A program made the translations under genes and the position numbers. A stretch of DNA of 64,000 bases from NCBI RefSeq assembly GCF_002162375.1, contig NZ_CP021425.1, positions 779,501 through 843,500 of the forward strand. Reading direction: 5' to 3'. Below are positions 46,557-56,890 of the stretch, one piece after another. A model generated the notes under the pieces. The model was not told the origin of the DNA, did not search any database, and saw only the letters and a program-made list of their open reading frames with translations. Source of the DNA: Oleiphilus messinensis (GTDB lineage: Bacteria; Pseudomonadota; Gammaproteobacteria; Pseudomonadales; Oleiphilaceae). Position 1 is the first letter of the stretch; every line of letters starts with the position of its first letter.

Positions 46557-47933
46557 ATGCCTTTCATTCCCCATACCGAAGACGATGTGCGACGCATGTT
46601 GGATACCATCGGTGTCCAGAGTATCGACGAGCTTTTTGACGAAATCCCGTCAACCCTGCGCTGTGAAGCCCTTAAGCATGTACCATCGGGCCTCACGGAG
46701 ATGGAGATGTTGAGAAAATTGTCCGAGCGGGCCGAAATGGACGAGGGAGCCTTGTGTTTCCTCGGCGCTGGAGCATACGAGCATCATATCCCAAGTGTCG
46801 TATGGGATATCGCCAGTCGTGGTGAGTTTATGACGGCTTACACGCCTTATCAGGCGGAGGCGAGCCAGGGCACGTTGCAGTTGATTTATGAGTTTCAGTC
46901 GATGATGACAGCGCTCACGGGATTGGATGTCTCTAATGCATCGCTTTATGATGGTGCTTCCGGACTGGCGGAGGCGGTATTGATGGCGGTTCGGGCAAAC
47001 CGCAAGTCAAAAAGCCGGAAAGTATTGAGTTTAGGGTCGGTGAATCCTCGATATCGTCAAGCCGTCGAGAATATTGTCACCAACCAGGATATTGAGCTCG
47101 AAGTGGTTGACGTTGATCCGAACAATTTACAGACGCCGACTAGCGTACTCGCGGCGTATGAAGGGCAGGACTATGCCGCGTTGCTGGTTCAGCAACCCAG
47201 TTATTTCGGACAGCTCGAAGATGTGAACGCGCTGACGGATTGGGCGCACGCTCAGGGTATGCTGGTTATCGCCGTAGTCAATCCGACTTCATTGGCATTG
47301 TTAACTCCTCCGGGGGAATGGGGGAGTACCGGGGCTGATATTGCTGTGGGTGATGGTCAGCCTCTGGGGTTGCCACTCGCTTCAGGTGGTCCTTATTTTG
47401 GTTTCATCTGCTGTAAAAAAGCCTTTGTAAGACAAATGCCGGGAAGAATCATTGGTCGTACTGTTGATATGGAAGGCCAGCCTGGATTTACGCTGACGTT
47501 GCAGGCTCGTGAACAGCACATACGTCGCTCCAAAGCAACTTCAAATATCTGTACGAATCAGGGGTTGGCCGTAACCGCTGCCACGGTGTACATGAGTCTC
47601 CTTGGTGGCGAAGGCTTGCGCCAGGTTGCTTTGGCCAGTCATGAAAATACCCAATCGTTACGAGCACTTTTGAGCGCAATCGAAGGCGTCGAGGTGATCC
47701 AGAATACTGGCCCGGTTTTCCATGAATTTGTAGTTCGAACCAAAGCTCCCGTTCATTTAGTCATTGAGCATATGGAGTCAGGTGGCATCATGCCAGGTGT
47801 TGATCTCCAGGCTGATTATCCACAACTGGGTGAAGCTATGCTGGTTTGTGTAACTGAAACCAAAACGGAAAATGATCTGAAGTTGTATGCCCATAAACTG
47901 CAAGCGGTGCTGTCTGAATTGGAGAATGTGTGA
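46557..47933 (+). CDS. gcvPA: Glycine dehydrogenase (decarboxylating) subunit 1
   Basis: 458 residues: the N-terminal half of a split P protein. Begins [31 protein letters not shown], with [39 protein letters not shown] and TSNICTNQG near the end. It forms a complex with GcvPB to decarboxylate glycine. Its stop overlaps the gcvPB start as TGATG. The split form is found in many bacteria but most studied Gammaproteobacteria carry a single long GcvP, so this is an informative variation. Confidence 0.96.
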   Translation: MPFIPHTEDDVRRMLDTIGVQSIDELFDEIPSTLRCEALKHVPSGLTEMEMLRKLSERAEMDEGALCFLGAGAYEHHIPSVVWDIASRGEFMTAYTPYQAEASQGTLQLIYEFQSMMTALTGLDVSNASLYDGASGLAEAVLMAVRANRKSKSRKVLSLGSVNPRYRQAVENIVTNQDIELEVVDVDPNNLQTPTSVLAAYEGQDYAALLVQQPSYFGQLEDVNALTDWAHAQGMLVIAVVNPTSLALLTPPGEWGSTGADIAVGDGQPLGLPLASGGPYFGFICCKKAFVRQMPGRIIGRTVDMEGQPGFTLTLQAREQHIRRSKATSNICTNQGLAVTAATVYMSLLGGEGLRQVALASHENTQSLRALLSAIEGVEVIQNTGPVFHEFVVRTKAPVHLVIEHMESGGIMPGVDLQADYPQLGEAMLVCVTETKTENDLKLYAHKLQAVLSELENV

Positions 47934-49396
47934 TGTTGATTTTCGAACGTGGAAAAAGTGGTCGAAGAGCGACAGCTCAGGCGCCGAAGAATCGTCCAGA
48001 TGCCAGCACAATCCCGGATTCTTTGTTACGCAAAGCAGCGGCCCCGCTGCCGGAAGTTTCAGAATTACAAGTGGTGCGCCATTTTACTAACCTCTCCCGT
48101 AAAAACTTCTCGATCGATACGCAGTTCTACCCTCTGGGGTCTTGTACCATGAAGTATAACCCTCGAGGCGCGCACAAGGCGGCGAGCTTACCCGGCTTCC
48201 TTCGACGTCATCCATTGGCATCGGACCGGTTTAGTCAGGGCTTTTTATCCTGTGTTTATGATCTTCAGGAGATTTTGAAAGATGTTACCGGGATGGCGGG
48301 TGTATCTTTGGCGCCTATGGCGGGTGCTCAGGGCGAGTTTGCGGGCGTCGCAATGATCAAAGCCTACCATCAGAAGCGAGGAGATGACGCTCGGCAGGAG
48401 ATACTGGTTCCATCTGCAGCACATGGAACCAATCCGGCAACGGCGGTGATGTGTGGTTATAAGGTTCGGGAATTACCGGTTAAAGATGACGGTGATGTGG
48501 ATATTGATGCGTTACGGGAATCAGTCGGCCCGCAAACTGCGGGTATTATGTTGACCAATCCATCCACTTGTGGTGTGTTCGAACGTCAGATCAAGGAAAT
48601 TGCACAAATCGTCCATGATGCGGGTGGCTTACTCTATTATGATGGAGCAAACCTGAATGCAATTCTGGGGAAAGTGCGACCGGGGGATATGGGATTCGAT
48701 GTGATGCACATGAATCTTCATAAGACTTTCGCGACACCCCATGGTGGTGGTGGCCCGGGTTCCGGACCTGTGGCTGTGAATGAGCGCTTGTTGCCTTTTC
48801 TGCCCACACCCATTGCTGGACGAGAGGATGTTGGTGGTGAAGCATCATATTGCTGGCTGGATAAAGAAGCGTTGCCGGATACCATTGGTGCGTTATCCGC
48901 GTTTATGGGGAATGCCGGTATCGTGCTGAGAGCCTATGCCTACGCTGTGCTCCTTGGCGCTGAGGGATTGGTGAGAGTCGGTGAGTTTGCGACATTGAAT
49001 GCAAACTACATGGCAAAACTGATGGAACAAGCTGGATTCAAATTGGCCTATCCTGGTCGACGAGCTACCCATGAGTTCATCGTTACAATGAGCCCTCAGG
49101 TTAAATCCTTTGATGTTAACGCGATGGATTTCGCCAAACGATTGCTTGATTACGGCTACCATGCTCCGACAACCTACTTCCCCCTGCTCGTGCCAGAATG
49201 TCTTTTGATTGAGCCCACGGAAACCGAATCGCCAGATGAAATAGAAGGCTTTGTCCTTGCCATGACGAAGATTCTGGAGGAGGCGCAAAATACCCCTGAG
49301 CTAGTAAAAGCTGCGCCTTACAATCTTCCAGTGCGCCGACTGGATGATGTGCGCGCTGCGCGGGAGTTGGATTTGGCCTATCGTCGAGAAGCCTGA
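47933..49396 (+). CDS. gcvPB: Glycine dehydrogenase (decarboxylating) subunit 2
   Basis: 487 residues from the ATG at 47933, one base inside the gcvPA stop; a GTG three bases earlier is less likely. This is the catalytic half: PLP-lysine in [23 protein letters not shown] (Lys264), [12 protein letters not shown], and [10 protein letters not shown]-type [15 protein letters not shown]. It decarboxylates glycine with PLP and passes the aminomethyl group to lipoyl GcvH. Ends the gcv operon, followed by a 13-bp hairpin. Confidence 0.97.
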   Translation: MLIFERGKSGRRATAQAPKNRPDASTIPDSLLRKAAAPLPEVSELQVVRHFTNLSRKNFSIDTQFYPLGSCTMKYNPRGAHKAASLPGFLRRHPLASDRFSQGFLSCVYDLQEILKDVTGMAGVSLAPMAGAQGEFAGVAMIKAYHQKRGDDARQEILVPSAAHGTNPATAVMCGYKVRELPVKDDGDVDIDALRESVGPQTAGIMLTNPSTCGVFERQIKEIAQIVHDAGGLLYYDGANLNAILGKVRPGDMGFDVMHMNLHKTFATPHGGGGPGSGPVAVNERLLPFLPTPIAGREDVGGEASYCWLDKEALPDTIGALSAFMGNAGIVLRAYAYAVLLGAEGLVRVGEFATLNANYMAKLMEQAGFKLAYPGRRATHEFIVTMSPQVKSFDVNAMDFAKRLLDYGYHAPTTYFPLLVPECLLIEPTETESPDEIEGFVLAMTKILEEAQNTPELVKAAPYNLPVRRLDDVRAARELDLAYRREA

Positions 49397-49406
49397 TCCC
49401 CTCTTG

Positions 49407-49443
49407 AGAACACTGCCCGTCCGCTTTGGGCGGGCAGTGTTCT
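49407..49443. terminator. 13-bp hairpin after gcvPB
   Basis: AGAACACTGCCCG (49407-49419) pairs perfectly with CGGGCAGTGTTCT (49431-49443) across an 11-base loop, 10 bases after the gcvPB stop and before the convergent HDOD gene. It probably terminates both; no strong T-run follows. Confidence 0.65.
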
Positions 49444-49474
49444 GAGTGTTGCGATTTAAAAAGGTCAACAGCCC

Positions 49475-50347
49475 CTAGTCAGTGAAAACAGATACGCCCA
49501 TATCCTGAAAATTATCTTTCATGTCGCCAATATCAATTGAAGTCAAGCCGACATATTCCAAAATATCATCGCCTGATGCCTGCCACTCATAGTCGATATT
49601 CTGGTTGCCCAGGACTCGATAGTTGCCACAGATGTGCTCTGCAATTTTCAGGATTGCCAAGAGGGTTTTCTTGTCTTGATTCTGACCATCCTTTTTCTCG
49701 AATATCGTTTGCGCACTGTGGTGTTCAGCGATAACTTCACAGATCAGGCGCGGTAGGTTCCAGGACTTGGCGGTGTAATATCCGATTACGGCATGATTGG
49801 TGTTTAACAGACGGTTTTCCGTATCAATGATACGAATGTCGACCCCGGAATAGGCTTCTTGCATGATATCGTCATAGTTGTCGAAGCGGGAATACATCAA
49901 CGGAATGCCCGCATTATGGAACAGACCCAGGGAATAGGCTGCATCGGGGCTGTGATAGCCGATCTGTTTGGCGATCGTTGCTGAAACCATAGCAATATCG
50001 TTGGCGGTGTCCCAAAAACGAGTGAGTGATGCGATTTTTTCATCGGTCATTTCGCCCTTGATCGAAAGCCCGTTCAGAATATTAATAACGCTATTCAGAC
50101 CCAGAAGAGACACGGCTTGCTCAATGGAAGTAATTTTATTTGAAAGTCCGAAAAAAGGGGAATTGACAAATTTCAGCATGGTTCCAGACAGGCCAACGTC
50201 CTGGCTGACCAGGCGTGCGATTTGCCGGATATCCGGATCAGGCATTGCCTGCTCCATCTGCAGATCAACCAGAATTTGTGGTTGCGGCGGTATCTTGATG
50301 CCTTGAAGGATGTTTTTGATTTGTTCTTCAGTTAATTCGGATGACAC
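49475..50347 (-). CDS. HDOD-domain protein
   Basis: 290 residues. A single HDOD domain (~10-220): IPPQPQILVDLQ, MPDPDIRQIARLVSQDVGLSGTMLKFVNSPFFGLSNKITSIEQAVSLLGLNSVINI and SLGLFHNAGIPLM. The HD position reads His-Asn instead of His-Asp, typical of HDOD members that lack phosphohydrolase activity and act in signalling. The C-terminal ~60 residues have no family motif that I recognise. It is cytoplasmic. Partners unknown; neighbours (gcv operon and rlmI) give no clear clue. Confidence 0.9.
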   Translation of the reverse strand: MSSELTEEQIKNILQGIKIPPQPQILVDLQMEQAMPDPDIRQIARLVSQDVGLSGTMLKFVNSPFFGLSNKITSIEQAVSLLGLNSVINILNGLSIKGEMTDEKIASLTRFWDTANDIAMVSATIAKQIGYHSPDAAYSLGLFHNAGIPLMYSRFDNYDDIMQEAYSGVDIRIIDTENRLLNTNHAVIGYYTAKSWNLPRLICEVIAEHHSAQTIFEKKDGQNQDKKTLLAILKIAEHICGNYRVLGNQNIDYEWQASGDDILEYVGLTSIDIGDMKDNFQDMGVSVFTD

Positions 50348-50575
50348 GTGAATACTCCTCCCTCCAGGGGTAATAAGGCCCTGTGCCAGGATAAAAAACT
50401 TGTGTTACTTACAGTGTAATTGATGGCCACTTGTTTGCCAGAGATCGTATTAAGTTTGCCTGATGCGTATCGGGCGTATGTCGACTCATTCAGGCCTGTG
50501 CTAACAGTGTTGTACTGCGATCTGGTATACTTGCGCGCTCGATTTAATTTAACGTTTTGAAGCGCGGTAGCATAA

Positions 50576-51769
50576 ATGGATACAAAAGTTCTAAGACTTC
50601 GTGGTAATGCGGACAAGCGTATTCGCGCTGGTCACGTTTGGGTGTACAGTAATGAGGTTGATACGCTCAAAACACCGCTTACCGGATTTACGGCGGGTGA
50701 TCAGGTGGTCATCGAAAATGCCGCAGGGAAAGCGCTTGGAACGGCATTTGTTAATCCGAATACATTAATTTGCGCGCGTTTGATTTCCCGCTCCCCTAAA
50801 ACCTTCCTGAATAAAAAACAGATCCAGAATAGAATAGAATGTGCACTCAGACTACGCAGTCTGAATTTTGCATTGCCATACTATCGTTTGGTGTTTGGAG
50901 ATAGCGATGCGCTGCCCGGGTTGGTTGTTGATCGTTTTGACGATGTGTGTGTGGTCCAGATTTCATCCGCGGGTATGGAACAATGTAAAACAGCGATTAT
51001 TACCGCGCTGAATAATGTACTCGCACCGAAGTCAATTATATTCAAAAATGATGGCAAGATGAGGCGTGTAGAGGGGCTGGACACCTATGTGGAATGTGTC
51101 GGTGAAAACTGTGATTACCTGAGGGTTGTTGAGAACGGCGTCGAGTTCGTCGTTCCGATTCAGGGCGCCCAGAAAACCGGATGGTTTTATGACCACAGGG
51201 TTAACCGTGCGATGCTTCAACCTTATGTTCAAGGTAAGCGTGTCTTGGATTTATTTTCTTATGTTGGTGGCTGGGGGCTGCAAGCCGCCGCATTCGGGGC
51301 TGAACAAGTGGTTGCTGTGGATGTTTCTGCCGGAGCATTGGAGGTGTTGAATGAGAATGCCCGTCTGCAAGGCGTAGAGGCACGAACCAGCACAATCCGT
51401 GGTGACGTCTTTGAAGTTGTGGAGCAAATGCTGCAAGATAAGGAAAAGTTTGATCTGGTTATTGCTGATCCCCCTGCATTTATACCCCGTCGCAAAGATA
51501 TCAAAGCAGGTGAGCGGGCCTATGGAAGGTTGAATGAAATAGCATTACGGCTCTTGAGTCGAGAAGGGATTTTGGTTTCGGCTTCCTGTTCCATGCATCT
51601 GGAAGCAAATCGCCATATTGATTTGATTCGTGCCGCTGGCCGACAAGTCGACCGATTTGTCCAGGTGCTCGGGCGTGGTCACCAAGGTCCGGATCATCCA
51701 ATCTTGCCGGCGATCCCGGAAACCGATTATATAAAAGCTGTTTTTGTCAGATCTCTACCGAGTGTTTAG
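50576..51769 (+). CDS. rlmI: 23S rRNA m5C1962 methyltransferase (RlmI)
   Basis: 397 residues with an N-terminal PUA domain (~1-75, LRLRGNADKRIRAGHVWVYSNEVD) and a middle EEHB-like domain. A C-terminal Rossmann methyltransferase follows with VLDLFSYVGGWGLQAAAFGAEQVVAVDVSAGALEVLNENARLQG (SAM site), VIADPPAFIPRRKDIKAGERAYGRLNE and SASCSMHL (Cys motif). RlmI methylates C1962 of 23S rRNA. The assignment to RlmI over the related RlmK/L is by length and PUA. The convergent imelysin gene ends six bases later. Confidence 0.93.
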   Translation: MDTKVLRLRGNADKRIRAGHVWVYSNEVDTLKTPLTGFTAGDQVVIENAAGKALGTAFVNPNTLICARLISRSPKTFLNKKQIQNRIECALRLRSLNFALPYYRLVFGDSDALPGLVVDRFDDVCVVQISSAGMEQCKTAIITALNNVLAPKSIIFKNDGKMRRVEGLDTYVECVGENCDYLRVVENGVEFVVPIQGAQKTGWFYDHRVNRAMLQPYVQGKRVLDLFSYVGGWGLQAAAFGAEQVVAVDVSAGALEVLNENARLQGVEARTSTIRGDVFEVVEQMLQDKEKFDLVIADPPAFIPRRKDIKAGERAYGRLNEIALRLLSREGILVSASCSMHLEANRHIDLIRAAGRQVDRFVQVLGRGHQGPDHPILPAIPETDYIKAVFVRSLPSV

Positions 51770-51775
51770 CCGGCA

Positions 51776-52972
51776 CTATTGGTTGATCAGGGCATTCAGG
51801 CGTGAATCAATCTGCTTCTGGAGATGCGTAATTCGACTGACTGCCCTTTGTTGGGCATCCAAAACGTTGTCATCTTTAGCTTGCTTGGTTCCTGCCTCTG
51901 TTGGCCATTCGCTAATTTGTTTGCCAAGCTCGTTGATTAATTGAATGAGACTGATATCCGTGTCTTTCTTATCCAGTTCATTCAGTCGCGCTGTCACTTC
52001 AGGTATTCCTGTAAAAGACTGGATGAAGGAAAGTAGGGCTGACAAGTCTGTTTTCCCTGCTGCGCTAAATTCTGAGTGCGACAAAGATAGGCTGCCCATG
52101 TCTGAATCATGAATCTGGTGATAAATCGAGCCACGAATGGCTTCGAGCACAGTCTGTTCTTGAAAATGTCTGCTTGTCCCGTCCGTTATTTTCTTTGTGA
52201 AGTAGCTGGAGTCATTCAACCAGATACTACAAAGCCTATTTGTATCTTCAGCTGCCAGACTGGAAATAATTTTGATTAAGCGCAAACGTCGAGCTTCGGG
52301 CGAAACTTCGGCGGTCTCCGGTACTAAAAAATCGGAAATGGGGCGAGCTCCTGACTCACCCCAAAGCAAAAATTCCAGTGCGTGAAAGCCCACTGCGACA
52401 TAGTAGGTGTCAGCAAATTGATGTTGGGCCAGGAGTGCCTCCCGGGTGAGGCTCATTTCACTGTGCACGAGGCCGGAAAGCGGATAGCCTTGCACGGAAT
52501 CCAAATAGCCGGGTAGTAGCGGAGCCTGATCCAGTTGTACCCATAATGAATGCTTAGTCGATGCCTCATTGGTATTATCCTCTCCAGTTGACTCAGGATC
52601 CAGCTCGGATCCTGAATACAGTTCTGGGTGTTTCACGGGTAAATACTGAAATAATTTTGCTGCTGTTAACAATGAGTGTGCTGTTTGCCACGCTTTGCGA
52701 CTTGCTTCGAGCTTTTCAGCCGATGGTGCAGTGACAAGCTCAATGATGTGTGTGTCCATCGCTGCTGTAGCTTCGCGAAGCTGGAGGTGGACTTCTTGTG
52801 CCGTGGTTAAAAAAGGGGGCACCAAAGGCGAAATCGTCAAAGCGCCTGGGTGCTCAATATTTGTCTGACTGTTGAATTGCGGGTTTGATCCTGTCGTGCC
52901 GTTATCTGGTTCACATCCAGAAAGCAGCAGCAGGCTGCATACAACAGCCAGTCCTGGTATACGGGAGTTCAT
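51776..52972 (-). CDS. Imelysin-like lipoprotein
   Basis: 398 residues from the ATG at 52972, which shares a base with the upstream HAD stop (TGATG). A lipoprotein signal ends LLSGC (Cys20 lipidated). The imelysin/EfeO M75-type helical bundle has the characteristic GFHALEFLLWG (GxHxxE) near residue 200. Such proteins are periplasmic, membrane-anchored, often in iron uptake (for example EfeO and IrpA); peptidase activity is not established. A low-complexity linker (residues 21-50) follows the lipid anchor. Function here is inferred only from family; there is no iron transporter gene in the window. Confidence 0.85.
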   Translation of the reverse strand: MNSRIPGLAVVCSLLLLSGCEPDNGTTGSNPQFNSQTNIEHPGALTISPLVPPFLTTAQEVHLQLREATAAMDTHIIELVTAPSAEKLEASRKAWQTAHSLLTAAKLFQYLPVKHPELYSGSELDPESTGEDNTNEASTKHSLWVQLDQAPLLPGYLDSVQGYPLSGLVHSEMSLTREALLAQHQFADTYYVAVGFHALEFLLWGESGARPISDFLVPETAEVSPEARRLRLIKIISSLAAEDTNRLCSIWLNDSSYFTKKITDGTSRHFQEQTVLEAIRGSIYHQIHDSDMGSLSLSHSEFSAAGKTDLSALLSFIQSFTGIPEVTARLNELDKKDTDISLIQLINELGKQISEWPTEAGTKQAKDDNVLDAQQRAVSRITHLQKQIDSRLNALINQ

Positions 52973-53625
52973 CAGCGTAGGGAAATGACTTTCCAATTGT
53001 TCGTTTCTGCATGGTTCCGCAAGGTTACATCCGGGTCAACTGCGACCGGGTACTCAACCACATTCAATAGTGGTAAATCGTTATGGGAATCACTGTAAAA
53101 ACTGGAACCTGCCAAGGTCTCGTTTTCGCTTTCCAGCCATGCATTTAGCCGTTCTACCTTGCCACTCTGAAAACTGGGAACCCCGGTGGCGCGCCCGGTA
53201 TAGCAATTATCGATTTTTTCCGGGACCGTCGCTATCAGGTGCGGGATGTCCAGGATCTTGGCAATCGGTTCAGTTACAAACTCATTGGTTGCAGTAATAA
53301 TCAGGAGCTTATCCTGCTTTTGGCGGTGTTCAGCCAAAAGTTCCAGAGCTTTTTCAAGAATCATCGGCTGAATTTTCTGCTCGATAAACTGCTCACGCCA
53401 TGCTAACAGTGTGCTTTCACTGAACTGTGCGAGGGGCGCAAGTGAAAACTCTAGGTATTTGTCCATGTCCAGACAGCCATCCAGATAGTCCTGATAGAAC
53501 TGGTCATTTGCTCTTTTAAAGGTAATGGCATCAACAATGCCTTCTTCTACGAGAAACTGGCCCCAGGCATGGTCGCTATCACCCGCGATCAAGGTATTAT
53601 CCAAATCAAATATGGCTAATGCCAC
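52972..53625 (-). CDS. HAD-superfamily hydrolase, subfamily IB
   Basis: 217 residues. HAD motif I is FDLDNT (Asp7 nucleophile, Asp9), motif II LLIITATNEF (Thr) and motif IV FYSDSHNDLPLL (Asp). The small helical cap follows residue ~15 as in the SerB/HisN-like IB group. A phosphomonoesterase such as histidinol phosphatase or phosphoserine phosphatase-like is possible. A HAD gene next to rppH-ptsP is also recalled from Pseudomonas (PA0335). It is coupled to the imelysin-like gene (TGATG) and divergent from rppH with a 185-bp gap. Confidence 0.9.
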   Translation of the reverse strand: MALAIFDLDNTLIAGDSDHAWGQFLVEEGIVDAITFKRANDQFYQDYLDGCLDMDKYLEFSLAPLAQFSESTLLAWREQFIEQKIQPMILEKALELLAEHRQKQDKLLIITATNEFVTEPIAKILDIPHLIATVPEKIDNCYTGRATGVPSFQSGKVERLNAWLESENETLAGSSFYSDSHNDLPLLNVVEYPVAVDPDVTLRNHAETNNWKVISLR

Positions 53626-53810
53626 TTTATTCTCTCCAACTGGTTTTTTATGTCATTGGGTTAAAATGCAAAGTTATTCTATTATTAATGAATAGTCTAC
53701 TGATTGGCTGTCTTTATGGGGTGATATCGCCAATTCTGGGCAAATGAGGGTTTGCTCATTGTTCCGATTTCTGAAAAAATTGGTTCAAATAGTTTCAAAG
53801 GGTTACGCAA

Positions 53811-54293
53811 GTGATAGACACTGATGGCTTCAGGCCAAATGTCGGAATCATTCTTGCGAACCGGAATAGCGAATTACTGTGGGCCCGAAGAATCGGGCAG
53901 GATTCTTGGCAGTTTCCGCAAGGGGGCATAAAAAAAGACGAAACTCCGGAAGATGCTCTGTTTAGAGAGCTCAGAGAAGAGGTCGGTCTTGGACCACAGG
54001 ATGTGGAGATTATCGCGTGCACTCGCGGTTGGCTGCGCTATAGATTACCAAAAAAAATGATTCGCTATCATTCGCATCCGGTTTGTGTCGGGCAAAAACA
54101 AAAATGGTTTTTGCTTCGTATGGTTTCGTCTGATCAAAAAGTTTCTGTTGACCGGTCTGATTCACCAGAATTTGACGGCTGGCAATGGGTGAGTTATTGG
54201 TATCCGTTGGGGCAGGTAGTTGCATTTAAGCGTGAAGTATACCGGCGTGCGCTTAAAGAGCTTGCGCCCCGGCTGTTCTATGCTGGTGGATAA
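53811..54293 (+). CDS. rppH: RNA pyrophosphohydrolase
   Basis: 160 residues with a GTG start. Nudix box [23 protein letters not shown] with the RppH-typical lead [15 protein letters not shown] and C-terminal [26 protein letters not shown]. It removes pyrophosphate from the 5' end of mRNA and so initiates decay. It precedes ptsP by 14 bp, the same order as recalled in Pseudomonas, so the two form an operon. Confidence 0.96.
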   Translation: MIDTDGFRPNVGIILANRNSELLWARRIGQDSWQFPQGGIKKDETPEDALFRELREEVGLGPQDVEIIACTRGWLRYRLPKKMIRYHSHPVCVGQKQKWFLLRMVSSDQKVSVDRSDSPEFDGWQWVSYWYPLGQVVAFKREVYRRALKELAPRLFYAGG

Positions 54294-54307
54294 TTAGAGA
54301 CGGAAGT

Positions 54308-56605
54308 ATGCTTAATACGTTGCGCAGCATAGTTCAGGAAGTGAACTCAGCTAAAGATTTGGTTGAGGCCCTGGATATTATTGTGACTCGTGTTCAGGAA
54401 GCGATGGACACAGAAGTATGCTCTGTTTACCTCGTTGATCCTGAGTCTAACCGATACATCTTAATGGCGACACAGGGCCTGAATAAAGAGGCCGTCGGCA
54501 ATGTTAGCCTGGCCCACTCTGAAGGACTGGTCGGATTGGTTGGTGTAAGAGAAGAGCCAATCAATCTGGAGAATGCGCCAGCCCACCCACGTTATCGCTA
54601 TTTTGCCGAGACTGGCGAAGAGCGTTATCAATCTTTCCTTGGCGTTCCGATTATCCATCACCGTAAGGTGTTGGGCGTGATTGTCGTTCAGCAGCAAAAG
54701 AATAGCCGTATTTTTGATGAGGGTGAGGAAGCATTTCTGGTCACGGTTTCAGCCCAATTGGCCGGGGTCATAGCGCACAGTGAAGCAACGGGTGTTATTG
54801 GCGGTTTGAGTCTAACGGGGGAGCAGGCAAAAGATGTTTGCTTCACGGGTGTGCCTGGTGCGCCCGGTGTTGCGATCGGAGATAGCGTTGTTATATTTCC
54901 TCCGGCAGACCTTGATTCCGTGCCGGAAAAGGTCGCAACGGATATTGAATTGGAAATTGAAAAGTTCAATGAAGCGCTTGCGGCAGTGCGACGGGACATT
55001 GAAGCTGTGGGCGCCCGACTTGAGTCACAACTGCGGCCAGAAGAACAGGCGCTGTTCGATGTCTATCTGCGCATGTTGGATGACAACGCGCTGGGTGGAG
55101 AGGTTATCAGCAGAATTCGTGAAGGTAGTTGGGCCCAGGGGGCATTAAAAGAAGTCACGAATGAGTATGTTCGGCATTTTGAGCTCATGCGGGATTCCTA
55201 TCTGAGCGAGCGTGCAGTCGATATCAAGGATTTGGGACGCCGAGTGTTGGCGTATCTTCAACAAGAAAATGACCAACAAAAAGATTACCCTGATGCGACT
55301 ATTCTGGTCAGTGAAGAGTTAACCCCGGCAATGTTGGGTGAAGTGCCCAAAGAAAAGTTAAAGGGGCTGGTTTCTGTTAAAGGCTCCGGAAACTCTCATG
55401 TAGCAATTTTGGCCCGTGCGATGGGGGTACCCACTGTGATGGGGGTTGTCGACGTTCCAGTAGGACAGTTAGATAGTCGCCAGCTAATTGTGGATGGCTA
55501 TAACGGGCAAATTTATGCTTCTCCTTCAATTGAATTGTTGGGTTACTATCAGGGAATCGTTGAGGATGAGCAAGAGCAGATCAAAGGACTGGAAGCGCTT
55601 AAAAATGAACCGAGTTTGACAAAGGATGGCCATCAAGTTTCATTGTGGGTCAATACCGGATTAATGACAGATGTGGTCATGTCATTGAGCCATGGTGCTC
55701 AGGGGGTAGGCCTGTATCGAACTGAAGTGCCTTTCATGATCAATGAGCGTTTTCCTAGTGAGCATGAGCAAAAAGCGTGTTATCGAGAGCAGTTGGAGGC
55801 GTTCGCTCCCGGATACGTGACAATGCGAACACTTGATATCGGCGGCGATAAAGCGCTCACGTACTTCCCAATTCATGAAGAAAATCCGTTTTTGGGCTGG
55901 CGCGGCATTCGGGTCACGCTTGATCACCCCGAAATTTTTCTCGTTCAGGTACGCGCCATGCTCAAAGCGAGCGAAGGTTTGGACAACCTTCGTATTATGT
56001 TGCCAATGATCAGCAACATTTCCGAGGTTGAAGAGGCGCTCCACCTGATTTATCGGGTTTACCACGAGGTGCGTGAAGAAGGATTCGACATCAAAATGCC
56101 GAAAGTCGGTGTTATGATCGAGGTTCCCGCGGCGGTTTATCAGGCGCGAGAACTCGCCGAGCGCGTTGACTTTGTGTCTGTCGGAACGAATGATCTGACG
56201 CAATATTTGCTTGCCGTTGACCGGAATAATCCTCGAGTTGCGGGCTTGTATCATTCCTTTCATCCTGCCGTTTTAAAAGCGTTAAGTCACATTGTTCAAG
56301 AAAGTCATGATGCCGGTAAGCAAGTCAGTATCTGTGGTGAGCTGGCGGGTGATCCGGCTGGTGCCGTTCTATTGATCGCAATGGGATTTGATGCGCTCTC
56401 AATGAATGCGTCAAACTTGCCAAAAGTTAAATCGGTTATCCGGAATATCAGCCTTGCTTGGGCTCGAGACCTCTGGGAGGAGGTGAGTCGCCTTGATTCG
56501 CCGCAGGTGATTAAAAGTACGCTCGATTTGGCTTTAAAAGATGCTGGATTAGGTAAATTTATGCGCCCAGAACGCACTGCGGACGGCTCTGTCGTAACGA
56601 TTTGA
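54308..56605 (+). CDS. ptsP: PTS-Ntr enzyme I, EI(Ntr)
   Basis: 765 residues. An N-terminal GAF domain (~17-155, DTEVCSVYLVDPESNRYILMATQGLN) is followed by the EI domains: the phospho-His region GSGNSHVAILARAMGVPTVMG (His364) and the PEP-binding barrel with TLDIGGDKALTYFP and ISICGELAGDP. It transfers phosphate from PEP to NPr (PtsO) in the nitrogen-related PTS, linking carbon and nitrogen control. Follows rppH; no ptsO or ptsN is in the window. The GAF domain is the sensory input. Confidence 0.97.
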   Translation: MLNTLRSIVQEVNSAKDLVEALDIIVTRVQEAMDTEVCSVYLVDPESNRYILMATQGLNKEAVGNVSLAHSEGLVGLVGVREEPINLENAPAHPRYRYFAETGEERYQSFLGVPIIHHRKVLGVIVVQQQKNSRIFDEGEEAFLVTVSAQLAGVIAHSEATGVIGGLSLTGEQAKDVCFTGVPGAPGVAIGDSVVIFPPADLDSVPEKVATDIELEIEKFNEALAAVRRDIEAVGARLESQLRPEEQALFDVYLRMLDDNALGGEVISRIREGSWAQGALKEVTNEYVRHFELMRDSYLSERAVDIKDLGRRVLAYLQQENDQQKDYPDATILVSEELTPAMLGEVPKEKLKGLVSVKGSGNSHVAILARAMGVPTVMGVVDVPVGQLDSRQLIVDGYNGQIYASPSIELLGYYQGIVEDEQEQIKGLEALKNEPSLTKDGHQVSLWVNTGLMTDVVMSLSHGAQGVGLYRTEVPFMINERFPSEHEQKACYREQLEAFAPGYVTMRTLDIGGDKALTYFPIHEENPFLGWRGIRVTLDHPEIFLVQVRAMLKASEGLDNLRIMLPMISNISEVEEALHLIYRVYHEVREEGFDIKMPKVGVMIEVPAAVYQARELAERVDFVSVGTNDLTQYLLAVDRNNPRVAGLYHSFHPAVLKALSHIVQESHDAGKQVSICGELAGDPAGAVLLIAMGFDALSMNASNLPKVKSVIRNISLAWARDLWEEVSRLDSPQVIKSTLDLALKDAGLGKFMRPERTADGSVVTI

Positions 56606-56890
56606 ATTGAGGCTCAGGCAAACAGCAATAAATTTATCTGTTCATTTAGTATGAATATTCTAATTCGGCTTGCTACCTTGTCGTAAGTAGCAGGTTAGGC
56701 AACGGTCTTGTTATTCGTACATTTGTACAGTAAATTGTCAGAAAGCGGTTATTGAGTCGTCCGGTTTTGCGGGCTTATATCAGAGCGCTTGATCGTAAAT
56801 CATGGAGCACTATTAACCCGTTAGTGGTGTTGGAATAGTGTTGGGATAGAGTAACCAGGCAGTGAGACGCGTTGTACCTGTGGGGGTTTA

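Noticed and set aside
55682-56263. 193-codon minus-strand frame
   Set aside because: Shadow of ptsP, lying over its PEP-binding barrel.
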